64,000 nucleotides of DNA from Chloroflexota bacterium. Lineage in GTDB: Bacteria > Chloroflexota > UBA6077 > FW602-bin22 > CADDYW01. This document shows, piece after piece, positions 1-9,112 of this stretch. The translations under genes were made by a program, and so were the position numbers. Position 1 is the first letter of the stretch. Each line of letters starts with the position of its first letter. The stretch is from assembly GCA_021324795.1 (NCBI GenBank), contig JAJPIK010000030.1, positions 62,001 through 126,000 on the forward strand, given 5' to 3'. The notes beneath the pieces were generated by a model, which saw nothing but the letters and a program-made list of their open reading frames with translations, was not told the DNA's origin and did not search any database.

Positions 1-569
1 ACTATTACGGGCGTGCCGAGGATGACGGTATGCTCGCCTACTACGCGAGCATCGCTCAAAGCGTCACCATTGCCGCGTTCCCGTACGCCCGCGATGCCGC
101 CGTCTTCAGTCCGAAGCTGGTCGCGCGTCTGGCTGAGCTCCCCAACGTCGTCGCGTTCAAGGACGGTCAGGCTGACTTGCGTGCGTGGACCCGGATCCGC
201 GACTACGTCGGAGACCGCCTGGTTTGGCTTTCTGGCGTTGGCGACGACATGGTCAACAGCTACTTCGCCGCGGGGGCCGAGGGATTCACCTCGAGCGCGG
301 CAAACTTCATGCCGGACGTGACCCTCAAGCTATTCGCGGCGGCTAAAGCCGGCCGCTTCGAAGAAGTCAATCGACTCCTGGCCAAGTACATCCAGCCAAT
401 CTTCAACGTGCGCTCACGCCGCCGCGGCTACGAAGTAACCACGACGAAAGAAGTGATGAACCTCCTCGGTCGAATCGGAGGACGGGTGCGCCCCCCGCTG
501 GCCGAAATAACGGCAGAAGATCGCCAAGCATTGCGAGACGTCTTGGTGGGAATGAGGTTATTGACGTAA
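1..569 (+). CDS. 5-dehydro-4-deoxyglucarate dehydratase, 3' part (5' end outside window)
   Basis: The frame is open from base 3 to the stop at 567-569, so about 188 C-terminal residues of a roughly 300-residue protein are present. The segment VVAFKDGQADLR matches the catalytic-lysine region of the DapA-like aldolase/dehydratase fold. The later parts VGDDMVNSYFAAG, FTSSAANF and RRRGYEVTTTKEVMNLLG are characteristic of 5-dehydro-4-deoxyglucarate dehydratase, which decarboxylates and dehydrates its substrate to 2,5-dioxopentanoate in glucarate/galactarate breakdown. The stop lies two bases before dnaA. Another DapA-family activity cannot be ruled out without the N-terminus. Confidence 0.8.
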   Translation, partial: YYGRAEDDGMLAYYASIAQSVTIAAFPYARDAAVFSPKLVARLAELPNVVAFKDGQADLRAWTRIRDYVGDRLVWLSGVGDDMVNSYFAAGAEGFTSSAANFMPDVTLKLFAAAKAGRFEEVNRLLAKYIQPIFNVRSRRRGYEVTTTKEVMNLLGRIGGRVRPPLAEITAEDRQALRDVLVGMRLLT

Positions 570-571
570 AA

Positions 572-2053
572 GTGAACGCGAAGCAGATCTGGCAGGCCGC
601 CCTTGGAGAAATGCAAGTCCAGATGTCCCGTCCCAACTTCGAGACCTGGCTGCGGCAAGCAGCCGCGGTGTCGATCGATGAGCGTCGCTTCGTGTTGCGC
701 GCCCACAGTACGTTCGCGGCGGAGTATCTCGAACGACGATTGCGGCCCCAGATCGAGCAGACGCTCAGTCACGTGATTGGTCGACCGATCGAGCTCGAAG
801 TCGTCGTCGGTCATGCGCCACGTGGCAGCGTCGCTAGTCACGGCGCCGAGACGCGTGAGGCTAGTCTTTGGCCGGAGGTGGGGCAGACGGCACCGCCGAT
901 GACAATGCCGCCTGCCCCACCTCCGGCCAAGTCAAGCGCCGCCGCGACAAGTGTCGCGCTGCGCGAGCCTCCGGCGCCACCTCCGGCGCCGCGACCGTCA
1001 GCGATGGTCGCCTCCATCGTCGACGGCTGGCAACCGAATCCAAACTATACGTTCGAGACGTTTACGGTCGGCAAGTCGAACCAGGCCGCGCACGCCGCGG
1101 CGATGAGCGTCGCTGAGGACCCGGGGCGTGGCTATAACCCATTGTTCATCTATGGTGGGGTTGGACTCGGCAAGACGCACCTGCTTCACGCCATCGCTAA
1201 CGTCGTAGTCCGGCGTGGCTTGCGGACGCTCTACGTCTCCGCGGAAGACTTCACCAACGATCTGGTTAACGCGATCCGCGAGCATCGAACCGACGAGTTT
1301 CGGCTCCGTTATCGCACGATCCAGGTCTTGTTAGTTGACGACGTTCAGTTCATCGCCGGCAAGGAGGCAACCCAAGAGGAGTTCTTTCACACCTTCAATG
1401 CGCTCCACAACGTGGGGCACCAAATTGTCTTGACGAGTGATCGCCCGCCAAAAGCGATTGCCAACCTTGCCGAGCGGCTACAGTCGCGTTTCGCCTGGGG
1501 TATCGCCGTCGATGTGCAACTTCCCGACCTGGAAACCAGACGGGCGATCCTGCAAGCCAAAGCAGCGTTCCAACACGTAGACGTTCCAGAAGCGGTGATT
1601 GACTTCCTGGCCGGAGCAATCCAGAGTAACATCCGTGAACTCGAAGGCGGATTGAATCGCGTTGTTGCCTACAGCCGGTTGATGAATCAGCCACTGAACG
1701 TGGCCATGGCGCGCGCGGCAATCGAAGATCTGGTGCAAAGCACGCAGAAGCGGCTTTTGAGCGCCTCGGATGTGATCGATGCGGTCTGCCGATATTACCG
1801 GGTCGAGCCACGTGCCTTGAAGGGAAAGGAACGTGGTAAGGACGTCGTCCTGCCACGTCAGGTCGCGATGTACTTGATGCGCCAGCGCACGCAATCGTCA
1901 CTGGTGGACATCGGTCGAGAGCTTGGCGGCCGTGACCACAGCACGGTCTTGCACGGGTGCGAGCGGATCCAAACCGAGGCCCAAGCCGACGTTCAGCTAC
2001 GCCGTGACCTTGATTCGATCGAGGAGATGCTCCGCCAGGTAGCGTTAAGGTAA
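572..2053 (+). CDS. dnaA: Chromosomal replication initiator protein DnaA
   Basis: 493 residues from a GTG start. Domain I is clear (IWQAALGEMQ, FETWLRQA). Domain II (about 85-145) is a proline/alanine linker. The AAA+ domain III has Walker A GGVGLGKTHL near 195-204 and Walker B LLVDDVQF near 253-260, followed by the sensor region LTSDRPPKAI. Domain IV ends with the DnaA-box-binding signature GGRDHSTVLHGCERI. The protein binds DnaA boxes and opens the origin. It starts only two bases after a sugar-acid dehydratase gene, and neither dnaN nor a cluster of DnaA boxes is visible nearby. A perfect 19-bp inverted repeat lies inside the domain II coding sequence. Confidence 0.96.
   Translation: MNAKQIWQAALGEMQVQMSRPNFETWLRQAAAVSIDERRFVLRAHSTFAAEYLERRLRPQIEQTLSHVIGRPIELEVVVGHAPRGSVASHGAETREASLWPEVGQTAPPMTMPPAPPPAKSSAAATSVALREPPAPPPAPRPSAMVASIVDGWQPNPNYTFETFTVGKSNQAAHAAAMSVAEDPGRGYNPLFIYGGVGLGKTHLLHAIANVVVRRGLRTLYVSAEDFTNDLVNAIREHRTDEFRLRYRTIQVLLVDDVQFIAGKEATQEEFFHTFNALHNVGHQIVLTSDRPPKAIANLAERLQSRFAWGIAVDVQLPDLETRRAILQAKAAFQHVDVPEAVIDFLAGAIQSNIRELEGGLNRVVAYSRLMNQPLNVAMARAAIEDLVQSTQKRLLSASDVIDAVCRYYRVEPRALKGKERGKDVVLPRQVAMYLMRQRTQSSLVDIGRELGGRDHSTVLHGCERIQTEAQADVQLRRDLDSIEEMLRQVALR
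868..930. repeat. Perfect inverted repeat inside dnaA domain II
   Basis: Arms at 868-886 and 912-930 are perfect 19-base reverse complements separated by 25 bases. They encode the stretch LWPEVGQ...PPAPPPAK in the variable linker. The element could form a strong hairpin in DNA or mRNA and may be an in-frame palindromic insertion tolerated in the linker. Confidence 0.85.
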
Positions 2054-2075
2054 AAACGAGTTCGCGAGGAAGTCG

Positions 2076-2936
2076 ATGGCCGAGCCCTTTATTATGGATT
2101 CCCACTGCCATGCCTGGCGCTACTGGCCGTATCAACCGGCGGTGCCAGACCCGACCAGCCGCGGGGTCGTCGAGCAGCTCCTGTGGGAGATGGATCAGAA
2201 TGGAGTCAGTCAGGCGGCGATCGTTTGCGCTCGGATCGATTACAACCTGGACAATAACGATTACATCGCCGAGTGCGTGCGTCGCTACCCGGATCGCCTG
2301 TACCAGCTCGCCGACGTTGACTGCCAGTGGACGTCCACCTACCACACTCCCGGCGCGGCAGATCGCCTCAACGAGGCAATTGATCGCTACGGATTACGTG
2401 GCTTCACCCATTACGTTCGGCCTGACGACGATGGGCAGTGGTTTCTGTCCGAGGAAGGACTAGCTTTCTTCAAAGTCGCAGCTGCTCGTAACCAAGTTGT
2501 CAGCATAGCGATGCGTCCCCACCTTCAGCCGGTGCTGCGCCAGGTGGCTGAGCGGTTTCCAAGTGTTCCTTTCCTTTTCCACCATCTGGCTGGTGCCCGG
2601 AACAACGAAGAACCACCCTACCCATTGTTTAAAGAGATCCTGACGTCGGCCAAAGTTCCGAACATGTTCGTCAAGCTTTCCGGCTTTCACTACGCCGCGC
2701 GAGTGGCCTGGGAATATCCGTACCCCGATTGCGAATGGATCGTCCGCGGCCTCTACGAGCACTTCGGTCCAGACCGCATGTGTTGGGGGTCGGATTATCC
2801 GGTCGTCCGGCGGGCCATGACGTACCGCCACGCACTGGAAGCCTTCCGGACTCACTGCACCTTCGTCCCGGATGAGGAAAAAGCCCGGATTCTCGGAGCA
2901 AACCTTCGCAAGCTCTTAACTCCTCCCGTGCGGTGA
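2076..2936 (+). CDS. Amidohydrolase family (TIM-barrel metal hydrolase)
   Basis: 286 residues, ATG start with GAGGAA upstream. The N-terminal metal motif HCH is in MDSHCHAWRYW, a central histidine pair lies in FLFHHLAG, and the late aspartate is in CWGSDYPVV. This is the amidohydrolase-2 pattern of decarboxylases and lactonases of the TIM-barrel superfamily. It follows dnaA by 22 bases on the same strand. The substrate cannot be told from sequence; the upstream sugar-acid gene makes a lactonase possible. Confidence 0.85.
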   Translation: MAEPFIMDSHCHAWRYWPYQPAVPDPTSRGVVEQLLWEMDQNGVSQAAIVCARIDYNLDNNDYIAECVRRYPDRLYQLADVDCQWTSTYHTPGAADRLNEAIDRYGLRGFTHYVRPDDDGQWFLSEEGLAFFKVAAARNQVVSIAMRPHLQPVLRQVAERFPSVPFLFHHLAGARNNEEPPYPLFKEILTSAKVPNMFVKLSGFHYAARVAWEYPYPDCEWIVRGLYEHFGPDRMCWGSDYPVVRRAMTYRHALEAFRTHCTFVPDEEKARILGANLRKLLTPPVR

Positions 2937-2959
2937 GCAGGGGGCAGCCTCACCTCCAT

Positions 2960-2989
2960 CCCTTCTCTCCTTCAAGGAGGGAGAGGGGG
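2960..2989. repeat. Short palindromic CT/GA-rich element between genes
   Basis: A 30-base imperfect palindrome (CCCTTCTCTCC - TTCAA - GGAGGGAGAGGGGG) lies between the amidohydrolase and CNNM/CBS genes. A closely similar element, in inverted orientation, sits inside ureF at 63741-63768, so this is a small dispersed repeat family. It may act as a weak terminator. Confidence 0.6.
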
Positions 2990-3055
2990 TCTGTGGCGCC
3001 GGGCGGGATGAGGCGCCTCCTGCTTGCCCCTCCGAGCGAAGGTCAGTAGAATCGA

Positions 3056-4453
3056 ATGGAGCCTGCACCGGGTATGCCCCTGGGCATCGAGGTAATTGTG
3101 AGCGGGCTAAGTGACCTATCGGTTTTTCGCGTTGTCCTCGTCTTCCTGCTCGTCTTCGTCAACGCTTTTTTCGTCGCCGCCGAATTCTCTCTCGTCACGG
3201 TCCGCCGCACCCGCGTCGAACAGCTCGTGGCCGAGCGTCACCCCTTGGCGGCAACGCTACGCCGGGCCGTGGATAACCCTTCGTCCTATATCGCGACCAC
3301 TCAGCTCGGTGTCACCATCGCCAGTCTTGCGCTCGGCTGGATCGGCGAGCCAACGCTGGCGTCGGTGCTCGAGCCACTCTTTGGGTTTCTTCCACCGACC
3401 AGTGCTGAAATCAGCGCACATTCAGTTGCTGCGGTGGTCTCATTTATCGTTATCACTTCGGTCGACATCGTTCTTGGCGAGCTGATTCCCAAGAACCTCG
3501 CACTGCAGCGCTCGGAGAACGTGGCAATCCTCGTCATCGAGCCTCTGGTCATCTTTCGGGCGATCTTCCGTCCTTTCGTCTGGGCGCTGACTAGTGCTGG
3601 TACGCTCGGCCTCCACCTATTCGGATTGAGTACTCCTCCGCACCATGGCCTGGTCTATTCCGTCGACGAGCTAAAAATGCTGGTGACGGCCAGTCGCCAG
3701 GCCGGCGAGCTCGAAGAAAACGAAGAAGACATGATCGAGCGGGTCTTCAACTTTGATGAGCTCCATGCGCACGAAGTCATGGTGCCGCGAACGGAAATGG
3801 TGAGCGTGCCCGTTGAAGCCAGCGTGTTCGACGTGTTCGAACTCGCTGGCAAAACCCACCACGCGCGCTTTCCGGTCTATCGAGGAACCGTCGACGACAT
3901 CGTCGGGGTAGTTTACGTCGTCGATCTACTGCGACGACCAATTCAGCGCGAATTGCGAAAGGCCGCGATTCAGCCATTCTTACGCGAGGCGCTCGTCCTG
4001 CCGGAAACTGTCCCGGTAGATGTCTTAATCGATCAGATGCGCCAGCATAAGACGCACTTGGCCATTTTGGTTGACGAGTATGGCGGCACTGCCGGTCTCG
4101 TCACCTTGCTCGATGTAATCGAGCGTATCATCGGCCGGGTACCTGACCAGTTCGAAGCCGCGCCGCCCGAGATTCAAGTATGCCCGGATGGATCGCTGCT
4201 TGTCGACGGACTAGCAAATCTTGACGACGTCAATGAGCAAGCGCATCTCAATCTGGAAAGTGACCTCTACGACACGATCGGCGGCTTTGTCCTGGGCGAG
4301 ATCGGCCGGCGCCCGGAAGTCGGCGACACCGTCACTTCGGATGGCACGCGCTTTCAGGTTGAAGCCGTCGACGGGTTGCGCATAGCCAAGGTCCGGATCT
4401 GGCCATCTCGACGCGAAACCGAAGAGACAGAGAAGCCGAACGAGAAGGAGTAA
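3056..4453 (+). CDS. CNNM/CBS/CorC-type membrane protein (hemolysin family)
   Basis: 465 residues. An N-terminal DUF21/CNNM transmembrane domain covers about 20-200 (VVLVFLLVFVNAFFVAAEFS is the first helix). A CBS pair follows (EVMVPRTEMVSVPV; LAILVDEYGGTAGLVTLLD) and then a CorC/HlyC C-terminal domain (YDTIGGFVLGEIGRRP). The family is linked to Mg2+ or Co2+ efflux and Mg2+ homeostasis. The start is uncertain: in-frame ATG at 3056 and 3074 and GTG at 3098, which has GAGGT just before it, are all possible. The gene is convergent with the next one, with five bases between them. Confidence 0.88.
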   Translation: MEPAPGMPLGIEVIVSGLSDLSVFRVVLVFLLVFVNAFFVAAEFSLVTVRRTRVEQLVAERHPLAATLRRAVDNPSSYIATTQLGVTIASLALGWIGEPTLASVLEPLFGFLPPTSAEISAHSVAAVVSFIVITSVDIVLGELIPKNLALQRSENVAILVIEPLVIFRAIFRPFVWALTSAGTLGLHLFGLSTPPHHGLVYSVDELKMLVTASRQAGELEENEEDMIERVFNFDELHAHEVMVPRTEMVSVPVEASVFDVFELAGKTHHARFPVYRGTVDDIVGVVYVVDLLRRPIQRELRKAAIQPFLREALVLPETVPVDVLIDQMRQHKTHLAILVDEYGGTAGLVTLLDVIERIIGRVPDQFEAAPPEIQVCPDGSLLVDGLANLDDVNEQAHLNLESDLYDTIGGFVLGEIGRRPEVGDTVTSDGTRFQVEAVDGLRIAKVRIWPSRRETEETEKPNEKE

Positions 4454-4458
4454 TCGCC

Positions 4459-5211
4459 TCAGCTTATCCGCGGCTGCCAGGGGGGAAGGCCGCGGGCCTG
4501 CGCGATAGCTTCCTCTTCCGCGTGATCGTACGGCACCTGGTGCTGCTCGACGATCCAGCCATCGGCCGTCGCGGTGACCACAGTATAATTAGCGAGAGGA
4601 CGGTTGTCCGGTGGCAAGCCAACGCTGGCGACGTTGATCAACAAGGCAAATGGTGTCACGCGCACAAAGCTACGGTGGTAATGGCCAAAAGCAATCGCTG
4701 CCGCGCCGGTACCAGCGTAGGCCGCAGTAACCTCGGCCAGCGTATTTCGCACGCCGCCGGCCCGATCAGTCAACGATCGCGGGCTCGCGTGGACAACTAA
4801 GAGGTCGCCCGCCGGCGTGGAGATTCGCCAGCGATCCGGTAAGACTGATAGCTCCTGCAAGATGTCCATCCCGATTTGCTGCCGCGTCCACGCACTCTGG
4901 GTCATGGCCGCCTCGCGAAGGTTGGAAGCATAGCTATCCACCGCCTGATCCGGATTCACCAGCGCATCATCCTCGTTCCCGCGCACTAGCGACCAACCCC
5001 GTTTTTTTAGCTCGTTCCAAACTTCGAGCGGATGAGCGCCTCCCTGGAGGTGATCACCGGCAACGACCACATGATCAAGCGGTTGCTCCTTCTCAAGGGC
5101 ACTGATGACGGCTCGCAGAGCCGCGAGATTTCCGTGAACGTCGGAAAAGAGGCCAACGCGCACGTCGCGCACCACCTCGGTCATCAGATCTTTCTCCAAC
5201 GCCACGTACAC
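4459..5211 (-). CDS. Metallophosphoesterase (YfcE/DR1281-like)
   Basis: 250 residues with the calcineurin-like phosphoesterase motifs in order: SDVHGN, VVAGDH, VRGNED, VVHASP and AFGHYH. These supply the metal ligands of a two-metal phosphodiesterase or phosphatase. No signal peptide is apparent, so it is probably cytoplasmic. The start may be the in-frame ATG ten codons inside (MTEVVRDVRVGLFSDVH). The substrate is unknown. Confidence 0.85.
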   Translation of the reverse strand: MYVALEKDLMTEVVRDVRVGLFSDVHGNLAALRAVISALEKEQPLDHVVVAGDHLQGGAHPLEVWNELKKRGWSLVRGNEDDALVNPDQAVDSYASNLREAAMTQSAWTRQQIGMDILQELSVLPDRWRISTPAGDLLVVHASPRSLTDRAGGVRNTLAEVTAAYAGTGAAAIAFGHYHRSFVRVTPFALLINVASVGLPPDNRPLANYTVVTATADGWIVEQHQVPYDHAEEEAIAQARGLPPWQPRIS

Positions 5212-5325
5212 ACCATCCTGTCAATCTGCAGATGTTTCCCCAAGCTATGGTATTCCACGCACTGAATCAGTATACTTGCTGCGGATACGTGCGCAAAGGC
5301 ATCACGAGCAAGAGTTCATTTACAG

Positions 5326-5341
5326 CGGGGACTGATCCCCG
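5326..5341. promoter_or_regulatory. Small dyad and possible -10 upstream of the transketolase-like gene
   Basis: CGGGGA-CTGA-TCCCCG is a perfect 6-bp-arm dyad about 80 bases before the TTG start. A TACAAT at 5371-5376 could be its -10, but no convincing -35 stands 16-18 bases upstream. This is a candidate operator only. Confidence 0.3.
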
Positions 5342-5423
5342 GTCGCGAGATTAGGCGAGCACTGTAATGATACAATGGTCCAGTAACTGAGAGTACTGTG
5401 GCCCGAGAACCAGGAGGTACAGA

Positions 5424-7787
5424 TTGTCGTCGATCACCGCATCTATCGTCGATGAACGGTTCGCAGAGCTGGAACCAGATCTCCCCAAATGGGAAAAGAT
5501 CAAGGACATCATCGACCAATTTATTGACATTTCTTTGAATTATCGTCAAAGTGGCCATCCGGGTGGCTCGCGATCGAAGGTCCACTCCTTCGTCGCCACG
5601 CTCTTGTCCGGGGTTATGCGCTGGGACATTCGTCATCCCGAGAAGGCTTTTGGCGATCGCTTCATTCTGTCGGCGGGACACTGCGTGCCGCTCGTCTACG
5701 CGACACTAGCTTGTCTCAACGAATCGCTCCGCGCCATGTATGACTGGACCGGCGATCCTCGGTACCTCGTTCCGAATGCTAATGAATTTCAGCTTACCTG
5801 GCGCGACTTGGCTTACCTGCGTCGCAATAAGGGCTTAGCTGGTCACGCGGAGTCGGAAGGCAAGACGCTCTTCCTCAAGTTTAATACGGGCCCGTCCGGT
5901 CACGGCTCGCCGCCCTCTGCGGGTGAAGCGATTGCGCTAAAGCGGGCTGGCGCGACCGGCGTCAAAGTCTTCGTGGTCGAAGGCGAAGGGGGGTTGACCC
6001 CCGGCGCCGCTCACGAGACCAAGAACTCGGCTTGGGGTCTCGGTCTCGATAACCTCTACTATGAAGTCGACTGGAACGACTACGGTATCGACGATTTCTC
6101 GGCGAGCACTGTCGTCAATGGCACGCCAGAAACCTGGTTCGCCCCGTACGGTTGGCGCGTCTTCGGAACCGAGAAGGGCAGCGAGTTCGGACCGGTCTTG
6201 CGAGCTCTGCTCGAAACACACCTGACTCCGAACGATCAAAAGGTTCCTTCGATGACCTGGTTCAAGACCCGCAAGGGGCGCGGCTATCTGGTCTACGACT
6301 ACAAGAGCCACGGCGTTCCGCACAAGATGAACAGCGAGCCTTTCTGGGAGCTGCGCAAGGAGTTCAGTGAGAAGTACGGAACCCAGTGGACGGGCATGAA
6401 CGATCCGGTGCCGACGACCGATGCCGAGATTCGCGAGCAATGTCTCGCTAACCTGAAGGCCGTCGCCGATACGATGCGCGAGGATCGTGACCTTTGCGAG
6501 TACCTCGCCAACCGGCTCGTCGAGATTGGCGAGAGCGTGCCGAACGAGATCCCGGACTTGAAAATCGACCGTGAGCGCAATCCCTGGCAGGACGAGCGGC
6601 TCTGGGACTTTGAGAAGTATCCGCGCGAGCTATTCGTCGCTCCGGGCAGCAGCGTGCCAAACCGCGCGGCCCTCGCCAAGTGGGGCGCTTGGATCAATTC
6701 CTTTGGTCGCCGCTACTACAACCGCCCACTTTTCATTGCGATGTCGGCCGATCTTGCCGAATCGACGAACATCGCTGGGTTCGCCCACGGCTTTGGTGAG
6801 ACGAAGGGCTGGGGGCGTTGGGATCGGAACACTAACCACGATGGAGCGCTTTTACCACAGGAGATTACCGAGTTCACCAACTCCGGCATTAGCTGTGGCA
6901 TCGCCTGTGTCAATCTGGCCAAGGATCCGTTCGAAGAGTTTCAGGGCTTCTACGGCGCCTGCTCGACCTACGGCTCCTTCAGCTATCTGAAGTACGGTCT
7001 GATGCGGCTGTTCAGCCAGTTATCGCAGGACTGCCAGATCAAGGTTGGCAAGGTCCTCTGGGTCGCCGGCCACTCGGGCCCCGAGACGGCCGATGACTCC
7101 CGAACCCACTTCGGCGTGTTTGCCCCCGGCGTCACTCAACTCTTCCCGGAAGGGCGGATCATCAATCTTTACCCGTGGGAGCATAACGAGGTTCCAGTGC
7201 TGCTCGCCGCGGCCTTCCGGGAGGACGTCTCAATCGTCGCCCTGCATCTGACCCGTCCGCCGATCGAGATTCCGGATCGCGCCAAGCTTGGTATGCCTTC
7301 CCACTTCGAAGCCGCGCGCGGCGCATATGTCTTGCGCCAGTATCGGCCGGATCAGAAGCCGATGGGTACAGTCTTCGTCCAGGGCACGATGTCGACTGCG
7401 AACCTGGTAAAGATCTTCCCGGAGCTCGACCAGCGCGGACTGAACGTCAAGGTCGTTGCCGCGGTGAGTCCGGAACTCTTCAAGCGGCAGCCCAAGGAGT
7501 ACCGCGATCAGGTGGTGTCCGAGGCAGATTGGCTCGACTCGATGTGCATCACGACGAGCGCACGTCGCCTCATGCACGACTGGCTGTCTAATAAAGTAGC
7601 CGAAGAGTACACTCTGTCGACCGACTTTGATAACCGCTGGCGGACCGGCGGTAACGTCAACGAGGTTATGGAAGAAGCTCACCTCTCGCCACACTACATT
7701 CTCGAAGGCATCGAGCGTTTTGTTCGCGATCGTGACGAGCGCCTTGCCCGTCTGTCCCGCGCCCTGAGCGCTGCCCAGAACCGCTAA
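5424..7787 (+). CDS. Transketolase-like thiamine-diphosphate enzyme
   Basis: 787 residues from TTG, chosen because AGGAGG at 5413-5418 sits five bases upstream. The N-terminal half has transketolase features (SGHPGGS near 40, LSAGHCVPL near 85, GPSGHGSPP). The second half holds the Pyr domain (AMSADLAESTNI, FAHGFGE), followed by a transketolase C-terminal domain. The usual GDG diphosphate motif reads VEGEGGLTPGAAHE here. The length is about 120 residues above ordinary transketolases near 660. It probably transfers ketol units between sugar phosphates, but the altered motif and length allow a specialised substrate. It is followed by a hairpin. Confidence 0.75.
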   Translation: MSSITASIVDERFAELEPDLPKWEKIKDIIDQFIDISLNYRQSGHPGGSRSKVHSFVATLLSGVMRWDIRHPEKAFGDRFILSAGHCVPLVYATLACLNESLRAMYDWTGDPRYLVPNANEFQLTWRDLAYLRRNKGLAGHAESEGKTLFLKFNTGPSGHGSPPSAGEAIALKRAGATGVKVFVVEGEGGLTPGAAHETKNSAWGLGLDNLYYEVDWNDYGIDDFSASTVVNGTPETWFAPYGWRVFGTEKGSEFGPVLRALLETHLTPNDQKVPSMTWFKTRKGRGYLVYDYKSHGVPHKMNSEPFWELRKEFSEKYGTQWTGMNDPVPTTDAEIREQCLANLKAVADTMREDRDLCEYLANRLVEIGESVPNEIPDLKIDRERNPWQDERLWDFEKYPRELFVAPGSSVPNRAALAKWGAWINSFGRRYYNRPLFIAMSADLAESTNIAGFAHGFGETKGWGRWDRNTNHDGALLPQEITEFTNSGISCGIACVNLAKDPFEEFQGFYGACSTYGSFSYLKYGLMRLFSQLSQDCQIKVGKVLWVAGHSGPETADDSRTHFGVFAPGVTQLFPEGRIINLYPWEHNEVPVLLAAAFREDVSIVALHLTRPPIEIPDRAKLGMPSHFEAARGAYVLRQYRPDQKPMGTVFVQGTMSTANLVKIFPELDQRGLNVKVVAAVSPELFKRQPKEYRDQVVSEADWLDSMCITTSARRLMHDWLSNKVAEEYTLSTDFDNRWRTGGNVNEVMEEAHLSPHYILEGIERFVRDRDERLARLSRALSAAQNR

Positions 7788-7794
7788 TTGTCGA

Positions 7795-7847
7795 GTCGCG
7801 GTGAGGTGGATCGAATTGCTTGATAATCCTGTCCACCTCACCGCGAC
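7795..7847. terminator. Hairpin after the transketolase-like gene
   Basis: Perfect 16-bp arms at 7795-7810 and 7832-7847 with a 21-base loop, eight bases after the stop codon. There is no T-tract, so it may be a hairpin-only terminator or an mRNA 3' stabiliser. Confidence 0.6.
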
Positions 7848-7875
7848 CTTGCCACAAACGAGGTGCGTCTGACTC

Positions 7876-9096
7876 ATGGAGATCCGTCCCCTTCGCCCCA
7901 CGGAGATCCCGCGCTTCGTCGAGCTAAGCTACTACGCTTTCAACGGTCGAAGTCCAGATAATCGCTCAACCGATTTCGAGCGGCGCCTCGATCTCGAACA
8001 CCAAGTGCTCGTCCTGGCCGATGGTTCCGAGATCATCTCTCAGGTTGCCATTTACACGTTCGACTACTGGTTCAACGGTGTTCCCTTTCCTGCTGGTGGT
8101 TTGGCAAACGTCGCGACAGTACCCGAGCGAGCTCGCCAAGGTCACGCAAACCAACTTCTCCGGGCAACGATCGCCTGGATGCGCGAACAGCTCGGCGTGA
8201 GCATCTCCACCCTGTATCCAACCATTTATCCCCTCTATCATCAATTGGGATGGGAAGTAGCAGAAGAAGCCTACCGCTTGGTCGGCGTGCCCAATGCATT
8301 TCGACCATCGCAACTGCTGCCGGCTGATCCCGGTGGCCGCGTGGTCCGTCGGGTGGCCGAAATTACCGATGTCGAACGGCTCGAGCCGATCTATCGGGCA
8401 TTTGCCGAGCCGCGTTCGGGCTACCTCGTCCGCCCGCGTTGGTACTGGGAGGACATGGTCTTGCGTCACTCTCTGGCTACCCAACCACGTCACCTCGCGC
8501 TGTGGTATGGCTCGAACGGGCAGCTCGGCGGCTACGCCTTGTACTCAACCGAGCAACTACCGGAACGGCGCATCCAAATCTACGAACTGCTGGCGTTGCG
8601 GCCGGAAGGCTACCACGCGCTCCTGACATTTTTCGCCGCCCACCACCTCTACAAAGAGCTAGAGCTCACTGGAGGTCGTGACGTTGCTTGGCTCGCGATG
8701 ATTGCCGATCCGCACCAGTTGACGATCACCCAGCGCGTACGTGGTCATTTCCTCCTTCGGATCGTCGATTTCCCCCAGGCGATCTCTCGACGACCGGCGC
8801 GACTGCTTAATCCTTGCGCAGAGATCACGCTCGCCGTGAGCGATTCAGTCGCGCCCTGGAACGACGGCGTTTGGAAAATCAGTCAAAACAGCGGCTGCTG
8901 GACGTGCGAACCAGTATCGAAGAGCGAACCGGATGCCGAAGTAGACATCGGCGCGGCTTCTGCTCTTTTCGCCGGAGCGCTGAGCGTTCGCCAGGCAATC
9001 GATCTTGGGAGACTCTCGGCAAAAGTGACGGCCTTGCCAACCCTTGAAGCCCTGTTCGCGACGACCTATCCACCACACAGCAACGATCATTTTTAA
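7876..9096 (+). CDS. Eis-type GNAT N-acetyltransferase
   Basis: 406 residues, like Eis in length and layout. The N-terminal GNAT domain contains the acetyl-CoA loop VPERARQGHANQLLRA near 78-93. A second GNAT-like domain follows, then a C-terminal SCP2-like domain ending with an acidic C-terminal region (FATTYPPHSNDHF). Family members acetylate amines such as aminoglycosides or lysines. The acceptor here is unknown and resistance should not be assumed. Confidence 0.8.
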   Translation: MEIRPLRPTEIPRFVELSYYAFNGRSPDNRSTDFERRLDLEHQVLVLADGSEIISQVAIYTFDYWFNGVPFPAGGLANVATVPERARQGHANQLLRATIAWMREQLGVSISTLYPTIYPLYHQLGWEVAEEAYRLVGVPNAFRPSQLLPADPGGRVVRRVAEITDVERLEPIYRAFAEPRSGYLVRPRWYWEDMVLRHSLATQPRHLALWYGSNGQLGGYALYSTEQLPERRIQIYELLALRPEGYHALLTFFAAHHLYKELELTGGRDVAWLAMIADPHQLTITQRVRGHFLLRIVDFPQAISRRPARLLNPCAEITLAVSDSVAPWNDGVWKISQNSGCWTCEPVSKSEPDAEVDIGAASALFAGALSVRQAIDLGRLSAKVTALPTLEALFATTYPPHSNDHF

Positions 9097-9112
9097 GACG
9101 GAGGACAACGCC

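Noticed and set aside
1395-2345. 316-codon minus frame spanning dnaA and the next gene
   Set aside because: Crosses two genes on the opposite strand and has no motif.
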